DNA from: an uncultured Ruminococcus sp.
GTDB taxonomy: Bacteria; Bacillota; Clostridia; Oscillospirales; Ruminococcaceae
Assembly: GCF_934476685.1 (NCBI RefSeq)
Contig: NZ_CAKSNX010000007.1
Coordinates: 1 to 64,000, forward strand
Length of the DNA: 64,000 bases
Direction: 5' to 3'
The position numbers and the translations under genes were made by a program. How positions within the stretch are numbered: the first letter of the stretch is position 1; each line of letters opens with the position of its first letter. The notes beneath the pieces were generated by a model. The model saw only the letters and a program-made list of their open reading frames with translations, did not search any database and was not told the DNA's origin. Below, in pieces: positions 1 to 7,966 of this stretch.

Positions 1-4
1 CCAT
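1..4 (-). CDS. Start codon of a gene running off the left edge
   Basis: Only the ATG (minus strand, 4-2) is inside the window, so the product is unknown. The start is well supported: AGGAGG at 18-13 lies 8 nt upstream, and TATAAT (31-26) with TAGACA (55-50, 18-nt spacer) forms a promoter behind it. It points away from the serine recombinase remnant at 57-452. Confidence 0.6.
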
Positions 5-25
5 TTTATTTTCCTCCTTTTTTCT

Positions 26-55
26 ATTATACCACGGCTAAATGTTTTCTGTCTA
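26..55 (-). promoter_or_regulatory. Promoter of the left-edge gene
   Basis: On the minus strand, TAGACA (55-50), an 18-nt spacer and TATAAT (31-26), preceded by TGG as in an extended -10. It ends where the recombinase remnant begins, so the join at about 50-60 may be a rearrangement boundary. Confidence 0.55.
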
Positions 56-341
56 ATTTATTATAGACGATACAACTGACCTTGAAGAAAAAATCGCCCG
101 TGAGGAAATACAAACACAAATACTGACCAAAGAGCAAGTTAAGTTCTGGCTGAAGAATATGGAAAAGCTGGACTTGGCAAGCACTGATAATCGTCAGAGA
201 ATAATAAATACGTTCGTCAATTCAATCTATGTCTTTGAGGATAGATTTGAAGTCAACTTCAATTGCCGAGAGGGATTTGAGAAAATCCCTCTCGATAATG
301 AACGGTTTGTTTCTCCAATAGAGATATCGGGGGAGCCAATC

Positions 342-377
342 AGCATCTGTTGTCTTATGATGACAGGTGCTTTTTTT
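342..377 (+). terminator. Intrinsic terminator after the recombinase remnant
   Basis: A 13-bp stem with two G-U or mismatched pairs (AGCATCTGTTGTC with GATGACAGGTGCT), a TTAT loop and seven T residues. It matches the expected end of the original recombinase transcript. Confidence 0.75.
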
Positions 378-389
378 GTTATACCCATA

Positions 390-415
390 AAAATGGACAG
401 CAAAGTCTGCTGTCC
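390..415 (-). terminator. Terminator of the YqeG-VanW operon
   Basis: Perfect 8-bp stem GGACAGCA/TGCTGTCC (395-402 with 408-415). Read on the minus strand it is followed by ATTTTT. It lies 80 bp beyond the stop codon of the minus-strand gene ending at 495. Confidence 0.7.
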
Positions 416-494
416 GAAAGTATTATTTATATCAATTTCAATGTATTTATAGGAAAATGTTAGCGTAGCCGAAATATCATATGTATTTATTTTT

Positions 495-1871
495 CTATCT
501 TATCAATTCTTTAGGAATCAGAGAATAATCATACATTACCTCTGAATGATTATCACGGACAAGTTTTTTTTCAATGATCTTTCCTGTTTTTTTATCAGTA
601 GTTATTTTGTATATTTTGGATATTCTGTAATATTTATCTCCGTCTTTGTGAAAATGGTGGTTTTCTTCTGCAAGATTATAGTTGTATGGAGCGGGGACTT
701 CACTTCTCAACTGACAATAAAGTTTATCGTCTTTGCACCACGCAAGAAGCTGAACATTATGGTCTGTATTATTTTTAAATCTGTAATCAATATAATTATA
801 GTAAACAGAAGTGCCTGAACTGAACGGAACTCTTTTGCCTTCATCAGGAGCAAGAGCATCTGAATGGCTGTGAAATTCAGTTACTTCTAGAGGACTGTGT
901 AGAATCAGACGGTGAATTGTATTGCCAAGATTGCAAAGTCCTCCTCCAAGACCCGGCGTAAGTTTGTTGCCTGATATTATACGTCCGTCAAGATAACCTT
1001 TTTTCTTAGTGATCTTTCCCACGGTTCGCCAAAATGAAAATGTTTCTCCGGGGCGAATAATTATTCCATTTATTTTTGCTGAAGCAAGTTTTATATTTAC
1101 AGCTTTGTTTTCCTGAAGTACAGGGTCGATTCCTTTTCCTCTTTTTATCAATCCTGAACTTTGACTTGCAATAATGTTAGGAAGTTTTTTCTTTGATTTC
1201 GTGTCTGCAAATCTTATGCCGTTTTTTATATCTTTCAGATCGTGCAAGAACATTTCTTTGGCTTCTGAAATAGCATATGTAAGTGGGCATATTTCACAGA
1301 AAAGTTTTCGCTGCTTTTTTTGCGTCATGTTTTTGTTGCTCCTCTCTTTGTATATATCTCCAAGTCGATTGTAATATTTGTTGCTCTTTTTCCACAATTC
1401 TAGTATAAGATACTCAGCATATCTTCTTTTGCCTATTCTTTTTTCTTCTTTTAGTTTTATGAATTTGACAAGAATACTTGCAATTCCGCTTCTGTTTGCA
1501 CCTAAAATGTCAGTAAATATCTGATCTCCGATAAAGACTGTCTGTTCCTTTTTTATCCCCATCATATCAACAGCTTTAAGATAGCCCTGAGTATTCGGTT
1601 TGTCTGCATCACATATATACATGGTGTCAATGTTTCTGATAAAACGTTTGACCCTGTTTTCTTTGTTGTTTGTAAGCAGCACGGTTTTTAGACCGGCACG
1701 ATGTATTTCTTTGAAAAGTTCATCTACTTCATGGGTGGAATCATCACCATGATGCACCAGTGTATTGTCTATATCAAAAATTATCCCTCTGAATCCCTTA
1801 TTATACAACTTGTTGTAATCAATGAAAAAAACGCTGTCTGCATACTCATATGGATAAAACTGACTAATCAT
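495..1871 (-). CDS. YqeG-type HAD phosphatase fused to a VanW domain
   Basis: 458-residue two-domain protein. Residues 1-165 form a YqeG-like HAD-IIIA phosphatase: nucleophile motif FDIDNTL (Asp33, Asp35), LLTNN, ADKP and FIGDQIFTD acid motif. Residues about 185-440 form a VanW domain (KLFCEICPLTY at its head, then PGETFSFW and LGGGLCNLGN). YqeG homologues act on phosphorylated substrates such as phosphatidylglycerophosphate; VanW is an accessory domain of vancomycin-resistance clusters with no settled activity. The gene overlaps the upstream TIM-barrel gene by 8 bp, so translation is probably coupled. At the domain border lies an internal ATG (1328-1326, residue 182) with AGAGGAG about 10 nt upstream, which could also yield a free 277-residue VanW protein. 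Each domain is normally a separate gene. The domain calls are secure; the joint function is unknown. Confidence 0.85.
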   Translation of the reverse strand: MISQFYPYEYADSVFFIDYNKLYNKGFRGIIFDIDNTLVHHGDDSTHEVDELFKEIHRAGLKTVLLTNNKENRVKRFIRNIDTMYICDADKPNTQGYLKAVDMMGIKKEQTVFIGDQIFTDILGANRSGIASILVKFIKLKEEKRIGKRRYAEYLILELWKKSNKYYNRLGDIYKERSNKNMTQKKQRKLFCEICPLTYAISEAKEMFLHDLKDIKNGIRFADTKSKKKLPNIIASQSSGLIKRGKGIDPVLQENKAVNIKLASAKINGIIIRPGETFSFWRTVGKITKKKGYLDGRIISGNKLTPGLGGGLCNLGNTIHRLILHSPLEVTEFHSHSDALAPDEGKRVPFSSGTSVYYNYIDYRFKNNTDHNVQLLAWCKDDKLYCQLRSEVPAPYNYNLAEENHHFHKDGDKYYRISKIYKITTDKKTGKIIEKKLVRDNHSEVMYDYSLIPKELIR

Positions 1872-2553
1872 TTTTATCGCCTGCCTTACCGGTCATGTAA
1901 TCACAAACTTTGTCTATCTGTTCACAGAAACTTCCGTTGAATTTGTTTTCAAAAAAAGCTCCGCCGATGGTAAATGCTTTTGGGGATATTTCCTTAAGTT
2001 CATCAAGTCGTTGAAAGCTGTTTACACTGCCTGCTATACATACGGGTGCATCAATTTCAGAAACAAATCTTTTGTTAAGTTCAAAAGCATCTCCTGTAAA
2101 TCTGTACCCTAAAAGGTCAAAGCCATATACACCTTTTTCAAGATATGTTTTTGCTTCGCTGATCATTCCATCGATAGTTCCGTCAAGTATGGATGGACGC
2201 TCTGAAAGTCTGCCCACAAACGGCATGTATTTAATACCGTTTTCCTTGCAAAAATCATTGACTGAATCAGAATATACTGTTCCCATAAGAATGTCACAGC
2301 CACATTCAGCTGCCATGTGTGCACCCTCAAGACATTTGTCCTGAGTATATGCCACCACTTCAAGAACAGTTTTTTTACCACATTTTTTCATGTATGAATA
2401 TAATTCCTTCATTTGCTCAAGTGGCAGAGGTTCTTCTTTGAATCCCCAGTATTCGGCTTTGGAATTTTTGCATTGACGGAAAATTTCAGCAGCGTTTTTA
2501 ACTGTCTGATCATTGTGGGTAAGCATAACGATCAAAAAAGGTGTTTCATTCAT
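1864..2553 (-). CDS. TIM-barrel-like protein of unknown function
   Basis: 229 residues. Alternating strand/helix segments such as TVLEVVAYT, CDILMGTVYSDSV, YGFDLLGYRFTG and APVCIAGSVNS give the look of a beta/alpha barrel resembling HisA- or epimerase-like phosphate-binding barrels; the late glycine-serine strand (IAGSVNS) and IGGAFF would be the phosphate-binding end. I recognise it as a conserved clostridial hypothetical but cannot assign a reaction. First gene of a two-gene minus-strand operon: it has a strong promoter (2736-2708) and ends inside the start of the YqeG-VanW gene. The ATG at 2553 is preceded by AAAAGGAAG. Co-transcription with a HAD phosphatase fits a phosphorylated metabolite, but that is inference. 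Confidence 0.75.
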   Translation of the reverse strand: MNETPFLIVMLTHNDQTVKNAAEIFRQCKNSKAEYWGFKEEPLPLEQMKELYSYMKKCGKKTVLEVVAYTQDKCLEGAHMAAECGCDILMGTVYSDSVNDFCKENGIKYMPFVGRLSERPSILDGTIDGMISEAKTYLEKGVYGFDLLGYRFTGDAFELNKRFVSEIDAPVCIAGSVNSFQRLDELKEISPKAFTIGGAFFENKFNGSFCEQIDKVCDYMTGKAGDKND

Positions 2554-2707
2554 AATTTTTACTTCCTTTTCGTAATATTAAAATATAATTTTTCAGGTAA
2601 ATGTATGCACATAATAACTGTGTGATTTTGCTTATTCATTATTTTGTGATCAAACTGCAATATGATGTTATTTTCATATTTATCTATTAAAAAAATATTA
2701 CAATATA

Positions 2708-2736
2708 ATTCTACCACATTCGCTATTAATTGTCAA
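2708..2736 (-). promoter_or_regulatory. Promoter of the TIM-barrel/YqeG-VanW operon
   Basis: On the minus strand, TTGACA (2736-2731), 17-nt spacer, TAGAAT (2713-2708). The 5' untranslated region is about 150 nt and AT-rich; I see no clear riboswitch in it. Confidence 0.75.
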
Positions 2737-2809
2737 ACATAAATGAACAAACTTTTTCTGTTTCTGCTACTTCTTACACGGTAATTTAGTATGAACAAAA
2801 TACATAACG

Positions 2810-2853
2810 AAAACAAACAGCTCCGACAATTACTCAAAATAATTGTCGGAGCT
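2810..2853 (-). terminator. Terminator of the first LRR gene
   Basis: Perfect 14-bp stem AGCTCCGACAATTA/TAATTGTCGGAGCT (2819-2832 with 2840-2853), 7-nt loop. On the minus strand it is followed by GTTTGTTTTCG. It lies 26 bp past the stop codon at 2879. Confidence 0.8.
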
Positions 2854-2878
2854 GCTATTTTATATAAGAAAATCAATG

Positions 2879-4828
2879 TTATTCAACAGTGTAAGTTTTG
2901 GTAACTGTTCCTGTAAGATTTCCCTTGCCTGTGAGTGTGACGGTAACTTTCTTTTTGTCAGCTGAGGTCGTGTAGTTTACAGTGTAGTTGCCGCTGTAAA
3001 CTGAGGTCGAACCTATTTTTACGGCTGCTGTTGGCTTATATTCGTTAGCTGAGTTCTTTGTAAGCTCAACTGTGCAGTCGGAAATATCTTTTGGATTGAT
3101 CTTGAAAGTCTTTGTAACTGTACCTTTGAGGTTTTTCTTTCCTGTGAGGGTAATTGTTGCCATGCCTGCGGAAAGGTTGTTGCTGTATGCGATTGTGTAA
3201 TTTCCGCTGTACATTTCTGTTCCGTTGCAGTATACCTTTACAGACGGCTTTATTCTAGTGCCTGTAAAATCATATGATTGCGCATCTAACTCAACTGTGC
3301 AGTTGTTAATTGAACGCTGAACGATATCGAAGGTTTTGGTAACAGTCCCCTTGTAATTTCCCTTGCCTGTTATGGTTATTGTTGCTGTGCCGACGGAAAG
3401 GTTATTTGTATAGGTGGCTGTATAATCTGTACCTGCTTTCAGAGTTGTTTCTCCGTACTTAACGGTGAGAACAGGTTTTATTCTTGTGCCACGGAAATAC
3501 TGGGTTGCTGTTGGAAGTGACATTGTGCATGAAGAAATATCTTTATAGGCATAGTGGATAGTTGCATTTTCGAGAGGATCATTGCCCCAGTCAATTATCG
3601 CTATATTTGCCCAATCTGATTCTGATCCATTATAGAAAACGTCTGTTAAGTTATTGCAATTAAAAAATGTACTATCTCCAATACTTTTTACGCTGTTGGG
3701 AATAGTTATACTTTTAAGGTTAGAGCAATAATAAAAAACACTATCTTCAATACGTGTTATGCTATCTGGAATAATTATGCTTGTAAGACTTTTACAATCA
3801 TAGAACGCATAATGTTCAATACTTGTTACGCTGTTTGGAATAGTTATATTTGCAAGACTTAAGCAGCTTTCAAATGCATATGAACCAATGCTTTTTACGT
3901 TGTCTGGAATAGTTATGCTAATGAGTTTTTGGCAATAGTTAAATGCCTCATCACCAATACGTGTAACGCTGTTTGGGATAGTGTATGTTGTTCTTTCATT
4001 ACCGCTGGGGCAGCGTATAAGTTCTGTTTTTTCATTATTAAACAGCACTCCGTCTATTGATGTATAGTTTTTATTGTCGGGATCAACATTTATATCATTT
4101 AAATTATAACAATAAGAAAACGCAGTGTTATCAATGATTGCAACGCTGTCTGGGATAGTTAGGCTTGTAAGGCCTGAACAATTTTCAAATGCATAATAAC
4201 CAATACTTATAACGCTGTTTGGAATAGTTATACTTGTAAGATTCTCGCAACAGTTAAATGCCATACTATCGATTTTTGTAACACTGTCTGGGATAGAGTA
4301 TGTTGTTTTTTTATAACCGGCAGGGCAGCATATAAGTGTTGTTTTTTCCTTATTGAACAACACTCCATCTATTGATGTATAATACTTATTATCAGGATCA
4401 ACAGTTAAATTATGTAATTTATAACAATAAGAAAACGCACCCTCTCCAATGCTTGTGACACTGTTTGGAATAGTTATACCTGTAAGGTTTATGCAGCCAC
4501 TAAATGCATTGCTATAAATGCTTGTGACACTATCTGGAATAGTTATACTTGTAATGTTGAAACAATCATAAAACGCAGAATCTCCAATGCAGGTTACTTC
4601 CTTACCGTCAATGGTGCTTGGAATAGTAATATTTTCACTATCACCATTATAAGCAGTTATCATAACATTTCCGTCATCCATTATTTCATATTCATAGTCC
4701 TCATAAGTTTCCGCACTTGCTGAAACCGCCAGTTTATCTGCTATGCAGCCGTCGTTTTCAACTGCGGGGATAGAGAATGCTGCGAATGTGAGAGTGAATG
4801 CTAATGCTGTTGCCAATAATTTCTTCAT
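2879..4828 (-). CDS. Secreted BspA-type leucine-rich-repeat protein
   Basis: 649 residues from the ATG at 4828, chosen over an upstream in-frame ATG because AGGAGGT (4839-4833) sits 4 nt before it and a signal peptide (MKKLLATALAFTLTFAAFS) follows at once. Residues about 45-410 hold some twelve to fourteen repeats of the LRR_5/BspA type, with recurring SVTSIGDSAFYDC and LTSITIPNS units; two copies carry an inserted DGVLFNKEKT hairpin. The C-terminal third has three copies of a roughly 72-residue beta-rich module ending in GTVTKTF. There is no LPXTG, dockerin or membrane anchor, so the protein is probably secreted or held non-covalently. BspA-like repeats bind host proteins or mediate attachment in other bacteria; the ligand here is unknown. 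The gene at 26664 is a paralogue with the same tail. Confidence 0.88.
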   Translation of the reverse strand: MKKLLATALAFTLTFAAFSIPAVENDGCIADKLAVSASAETYEDYEYEIMDDGNVMITAYNGDSENITIPSTIDGKEVTCIGDSAFYDCFNITSITIPDSVTSIYSNAFSGCINLTGITIPNSVTSIGEGAFSYCYKLHNLTVDPDNKYYTSIDGVLFNKEKTTLICCPAGYKKTTYSIPDSVTKIDSMAFNCCENLTSITIPNSVISIGYYAFENCSGLTSLTIPDSVAIIDNTAFSYCYNLNDINVDPDNKNYTSIDGVLFNNEKTELIRCPSGNERTTYTIPNSVTRIGDEAFNYCQKLISITIPDNVKSIGSYAFESCLSLANITIPNSVTSIEHYAFYDCKSLTSIIIPDSITRIEDSVFYYCSNLKSITIPNSVKSIGDSTFFNCNNLTDVFYNGSESDWANIAIIDWGNDPLENATIHYAYKDISSCTMSLPTATQYFRGTRIKPVLTVKYGETTLKAGTDYTATYTNNLSVGTATITITGKGNYKGTVTKTFDIVQRSINNCTVELDAQSYDFTGTRIKPSVKVYCNGTEMYSGNYTIAYSNNLSAGMATITLTGKKNLKGTVTKTFKINPKDISDCTVELTKNSANEYKPTAAVKIGSTSVYSGNYTVNYTTSADKKKVTVTLTGKGNLTGTVTKTYTVE

Positions 4829-4888
4829 CTTATACCTCCTAAATATTTTGTCAGTACCACACAGTTTCATGCGGTCCTGCATATTAGT

Positions 4889-4916
4889 ATTTTAACATAA
4901 ATACTCAATTTGTCAA
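4889..4916 (-). promoter_or_regulatory. Promoter of the first LRR gene
   Basis: Minus strand TTGACA (4916-4911), 16-nt spacer, TAAAAT (4894-4889). It is back to back with the plus-strand promoter at 4955-4983. Confidence 0.65.
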
Positions 4917-4954
4917 TATAATTTTAAGAATATTATCGATAATTAGAAAATTTA

Positions 4955-4983
4955 TTGACATACCTTTGTTTACAGATTATAAT
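4955..4983 (+). promoter_or_regulatory. Distal promoter of the 5078-7949 operon
   Basis: TTGACA (4955-4960), 17-nt spacer, TATAAT (4978-4983): a consensus promoter about 95 bp upstream of the start codon at 5078. Transcripts from it include the inverted repeat at 5032-5070. Confidence 0.75.
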
Positions 4984-5031
4984 ATTTATAAATCAACACA
5001 AAATGCTGATGATGTTGTTCAGTTTTCGGTC

Positions 5032-5070
5032 AGCCTCCTGTATAATAAAGACATAAAATAAAAGGAGGCT
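5032..5070 (+). promoter_or_regulatory. Inverted repeat covering the ribosome site, with a second -10
   Basis: AGCCTCCT (5032-5039) is the exact complement of AGGAGGCT (5063-5070), which carries the Shine-Dalgarno sequence of the gene at 5078. A second TATAAT lies between the arms at 5041-5046, with only a weak -35 (TTCAGT, 5018-5023). RNA started at the distal promoter can fold and hide the ribosome site; RNA started at the inner -10 would lack the left arm. The same arrangement occurs at 19479-19547. Confidence 0.55.
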
Positions 5071-5077
5071 ATCAGCC

Positions 5078-5431
5078 ATGAACACAGATAAAATTTACGC
5101 AGAACAGCTTGCAAATGAATATGCACCAAAGGATACCTCAAAGGTAGTCGCACTAAAAAAACTTGACGCAAAAGCAAAGCTCCCCGCAACAGTTTTCACT
5201 TACACTTTCGGCATTATTACCGCTTTGATTTTTGGAACAGGAATGTGCCTTGCAATGGGACAGATAGGATCGCAAACTGTTGGTTCATTTGTGCTTGGCA
5301 TCATTATTGGTATTATAGGTATGATCGGTATGGGAGTAAATCTTCCCATATACAAAAAGCTTCTTGCAAAGGGCAAGCAGAAATATGCTTTTGAGATCAT
5401 CGAGCTTGCAAAAGAGATAAGCGAGAAATAA
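5078..5431 (+). CDS. Small membrane protein, two transmembrane segments
   Basis: 117 residues. A soluble N-terminus (to about residue 35) is followed by two hydrophobic helices (about 38-60 and 68-90, the second rich in Gly and Ile) and a charged C-terminus. Homologues in clostridia are sometimes labelled dihydropteridine reductase, for which I see no nucleotide-binding motif, so I give no enzymatic function. It is the first gene of a tightly packed operon with a second membrane protein (3 bp gap), a TetR regulator and a zinc dehydrogenase. The start has AGGAGG at 9 nt. Confidence 0.75.
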   Translation: MNTDKIYAEQLANEYAPKDTSKVVALKKLDAKAKLPATVFTYTFGIITALIFGTGMCLAMGQIGSQTVGSFVLGIIIGIIGMIGMGVNLPIYKKLLAKGKQKYAFEIIELAKEISEK

Positions 5432-5434
5432 CCT

Positions 5435-6319
5435 ATGGAAAAAGCGAAGAGGATCTTCTTTAAGCTTTTATATCCGCCGCAGTGGGTGATGTTCACTGCT
5501 CCTGTTGTAAGCTATGGCGCATTGATCTACATTTTTGTTTCGCAGAAAACAGAAAATGTGCCTGCATATATCGTATATTGCTTGTCTGCATATTCACTGG
5601 TTATCTTGTCGGTTTCAGCTCCGAGGATATGCAGACAGCTGAAAGCTGCGGTAAAAAACAACGGGGCAGTCAGAAAGATCAAAGATACGAAATTTGGAAA
5701 CAGGTATTTTAATGACCTCTCATTTCGTGGCAGCGTCAGCATTTATCAGGGTATGACGGTGAATTTCCTGTATGTTATCTTCCGTATAGCCGCAGGCATA
5801 CGCTATGCGTCGGTGTGGTTCATTTCAATGGCGGCATACTATCTTGTGCTTGGGATACTGCGGGCGTATCTTATATTTTCTTACCGCAGAAAAAGCGACA
5901 AGAAAATATGCTACCGCCGCACAGCATGGCTTTTGTTCCTGCTGAATATCCCTATGGGTGGAATGATACTGCAGATGATAAAGATGAACTCAGGTTTTTA
6001 TTATCCTGGCTATATTATCTATCTGTCTGCAATGTACACATTCTATACCATGATATTGTCTGTCATAAATCTGGTAAAATTCCGTAAGCTTGGCGACCCT
6101 GTTTTGTCAGCCGCAAAGGTGTTGAATTTCATTTCCGCAATGATGTCTATCCTCGGTCTGCAAACGGCAATGATAGCACATTTTTCAAAGAACGGGGAAA
6201 GTTACAGAAAGCTGATGAATACGCTCACAGGCGGGATAGTGTATTTCATCGTTATAGTTATTGCAGTATATATGCTGCTGCACAGCCGAAAAATCAAAGC
6301 AGAGGGTGAGTTATCTTGA
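5435..6319 (+). CDS. Multi-pass membrane protein of unknown function
   Basis: 294 residues, six to eight hydrophobic segments (around 18-36, 45-60, 105-125, 128-150, 165-185, 195-213, 225-245 and 265-283) separated by short basic loops such as SYRRKSDKKICYRR. I recognise no family motif. Start ATG at 5435 lies 3 bp after the preceding gene; its stop overlaps the TTG start of the TetR gene (TTGA). Such TetR-linked membrane proteins are often the regulator's targets; whether this one exports something is unknown. Confidence 0.7.
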   Translation: MEKAKRIFFKLLYPPQWVMFTAPVVSYGALIYIFVSQKTENVPAYIVYCLSAYSLVILSVSAPRICRQLKAAVKNNGAVRKIKDTKFGNRYFNDLSFRGSVSIYQGMTVNFLYVIFRIAAGIRYASVWFISMAAYYLVLGILRAYLIFSYRRKSDKKICYRRTAWLLFLLNIPMGGMILQMIKMNSGFYYPGYIIYLSAMYTFYTMILSVINLVKFRKLGDPVLSAAKVLNFISAMMSILGLQTAMIAHFSKNGESYRKLMNTLTGGIVYFIVIVIAVYMLLHSRKIKAEGELS

Positions 6320-6915
6320 ATAAGTCAGAAAGCAAATATTTCAATACCGCAGAACGTATGGATAAGGCATTGCTTGAACTGCTTGAAAAGAAAGACTTTT
6401 CATACATAACCGTAAAAGAGATCTGCGAGAAAGCGGAAGTGAACCGTTCGACTTTCTATCTGCATTATGAAACCATAGGCGACCTGCTGGAAGAAAGCAT
6501 TGACTATATCCAGAAGAAGTTTTTGTCAAGTTTTCAGGGCAAGCAGAGTGTTATGCCCAAAATTCAAGATTGCTCGCATAAGGAGCTTATGTGGATAACC
6601 CCAGATTATCTCCGCCCGTATCTGCAGTTTATAAAGGATTATCAGCAGCTTTACCGTGCGGCGATGGAGCGCCCCGCTGTATTTCATTCAGACAGAACAT
6701 ATCAGAAGATGTTCCTGCATATTTTTGATCCAGTGCTGGAGCGTTTTGATGTTCCAGTTGCTGAAAGACGTTATATTATGGTATTCTATTTAAAAGGTAT
6801 CTCAGGCATTATAGGGGAATGGCTGAAAGAAGGCTGTAAAGATCCTATTGAGCAGATAATAACTATTATTCAAAAAAATGTTCCAAGAAAAAGCATTAAG
6901 CAGGAGGAAATATGA
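6316..6915 (+). CDS. TetR/AcrR-family transcriptional regulator
   Basis: 199 residues, translated from TTG (6316-6318) overlapping the upstream stop codon, with AGAGGGTGAG just upstream as ribosome site. Residues 10-55 form the TetR helix-turn-helix, with the recognition part ICEKAEVNRSTFYLHYE typical of the family; the C-terminal two thirds form a helical ligand domain of the TetR_C type found in many Firmicutes, with the YLKGISGIIGEWL helix near the end. Its stop overlaps the next start (ATGA), so it is translationally coupled to the dehydrogenase it may control. The ligand is unknown. Confidence 0.9.
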   Translation: MNKSESKYFNTAERMDKALLELLEKKDFSYITVKEICEKAEVNRSTFYLHYETIGDLLEESIDYIQKKFLSSFQGKQSVMPKIQDCSHKELMWITPDYLRPYLQFIKDYQQLYRAAMERPAVFHSDRTYQKMFLHIFDPVLERFDVPVAERRYIMVFYLKGISGIIGEWLKEGCKDPIEQIITIIQKNVPRKSIKQEEI

Positions 6916-7949
6916 AAGCAGCTATTTATTGCGGAAAAGAAAGTATTGAGATAAGAAAACTGCCTGTTCCGCAGACAGGCGATAATGATGTGCTGATACA
7001 AAATATATATTCAAGTATCTGCGGCACAGATACGGCTGTGTATATGCACGGACCCAACACAGGTCATAAAATAACCGTAGGCGGAGAGTTCGGACATGAA
7101 ACAGTTTCAAGAGTAGTTGAGGTAGGAAAGAACGTTAAGGATTTTTCAGTAGGCGAACGTGTTTATCCATATCCGCTGTTTGCAAAAAACGATACAAAAT
7201 GTGCAGGCACTATCGGGGGATTTTCGGAATATATACTTATCCCGAACGCAAAGCGTGACCATTCGCTGTATTCAGTTGATGAACGTATTTCAGATAAACT
7301 TGCAAGCCTTACAGAGCCTTTTACAGTAGGCTGCCGTGCGGCAAGACGTGGAATGATACCTTGTGGAAAAGGTAAGTATGTTGAAGGTCAGTCTGCGGTG
7401 GTTTTCGGTTGCGGTACGATAGGTATTGCCGCAGCAGCTGCATTTTCACATTTCGGTATGAAAAAGGTAATGATATGCGACCATTCCGATTTCCGTCTTG
7501 GAATAGCTGAAAAGCTTGGTTTTGCAGTATGTAACACAGCGGTTGAAAACTTTGAGGAAAAAGCAAAGGACTATTTCGGAACGGCTCGCTCGCTGGGCGG
7601 TGAAACAGCTGATATAGATTGCTGGCTTGATGCAGCAGGTGCGGAGAATATATTGAATGATTTTCTGAAATACGGAAAATTTGAGAGCAGGTTTGTGTCC
7701 GTTGCCGTAAACAATGTTCCACGCACAATAGATCTTCTTCATATGACATATGCTCAGCAGAGCATAATCGGTTCAGGCGGATATATGCCTGAGGACGTGA
7801 GAGATGTGCAGGAGATAATGTCTTGCGGTAAGTGGGATTTTGAAAGCATCATCACTCATGAATTCACCCTTGACGAGCTTGATACTGCAATTCGTACAGC
7901 GGCAGATGTTGATAAGGCTCTGAATGTTGTAATAAAAATGAGAAAATAA
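6912..7949 (+). CDS. Zinc-dependent medium-chain alcohol dehydrogenase
   Basis: 345 residues, MDR superfamily. Catalytic zinc ligands are visible as Cys37 in SSICGTD and the FGHE motif near residue 65. The Rossmann domain has VVFGCGTIGIAAA (G-x-G-x-x-G), followed by an acidic ICD at the strand end that suggests NAD(H). The structural-zinc lobe is poor: the usual four closely spaced cysteines are missing, only KNDTKCAG remains, so this is a one-zinc type. The substrate cannot be read from sequence; relatives act on polyols, secondary alcohols or sugar acids. It is the last gene of the operon starting at 5078 and is followed by a terminator. Confidence 0.85.
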   Translation: MKAAIYCGKESIEIRKLPVPQTGDNDVLIQNIYSSICGTDTAVYMHGPNTGHKITVGGEFGHETVSRVVEVGKNVKDFSVGERVYPYPLFAKNDTKCAGTIGGFSEYILIPNAKRDHSLYSVDERISDKLASLTEPFTVGCRAARRGMIPCGKGKYVEGQSAVVFGCGTIGIAAAAAFSHFGMKKVMICDHSDFRLGIAEKLGFAVCNTAVENFEEKAKDYFGTARSLGGETADIDCWLDAAGAENILNDFLKYGKFESRFVSVAVNNVPRTIDLLHMTYAQQSIIGSGGYMPEDVRDVQEIMSCGKWDFESIITHEFTLDELDTAIRTAADVDKALNVVIKMRK

Positions 7950-7966
7950 GAGAATAATATATTGCA

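Larger units (their letters stand above)
57..452 (+). pseudogene. Remnant (C-terminal end) of a large serine recombinase
   Basis: The frame opens after a stop at 54-56 with no start codon or ribosome site. It reads through a coiled-coil-like stretch, then KEQVKFWLKNM and RQRIINTFVNSIYVFED, which match the extreme C-terminus of large serine recombinases (resolvase/recombinase/zinc-ribbon type carried by conjugative and phage elements). Only about 75 residues are homologous; the catalytic domain with its Ser and the DNA-binding zinc ribbon are missing. After about position 310 the frame runs through a terminator hairpin and is no longer protein-like, so the family homology ends near 300 even though the frame closes at 452. 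I read this as a scar of a departed or decayed mobile element, not a working gene. Confidence 0.75.

Noticed and set aside
4829..4882. Extra 18 N-terminal residues of the first LRR protein
   Set aside because: No ribosome site, and the signal peptide starts at the later Met preceded by AGGAGGT.
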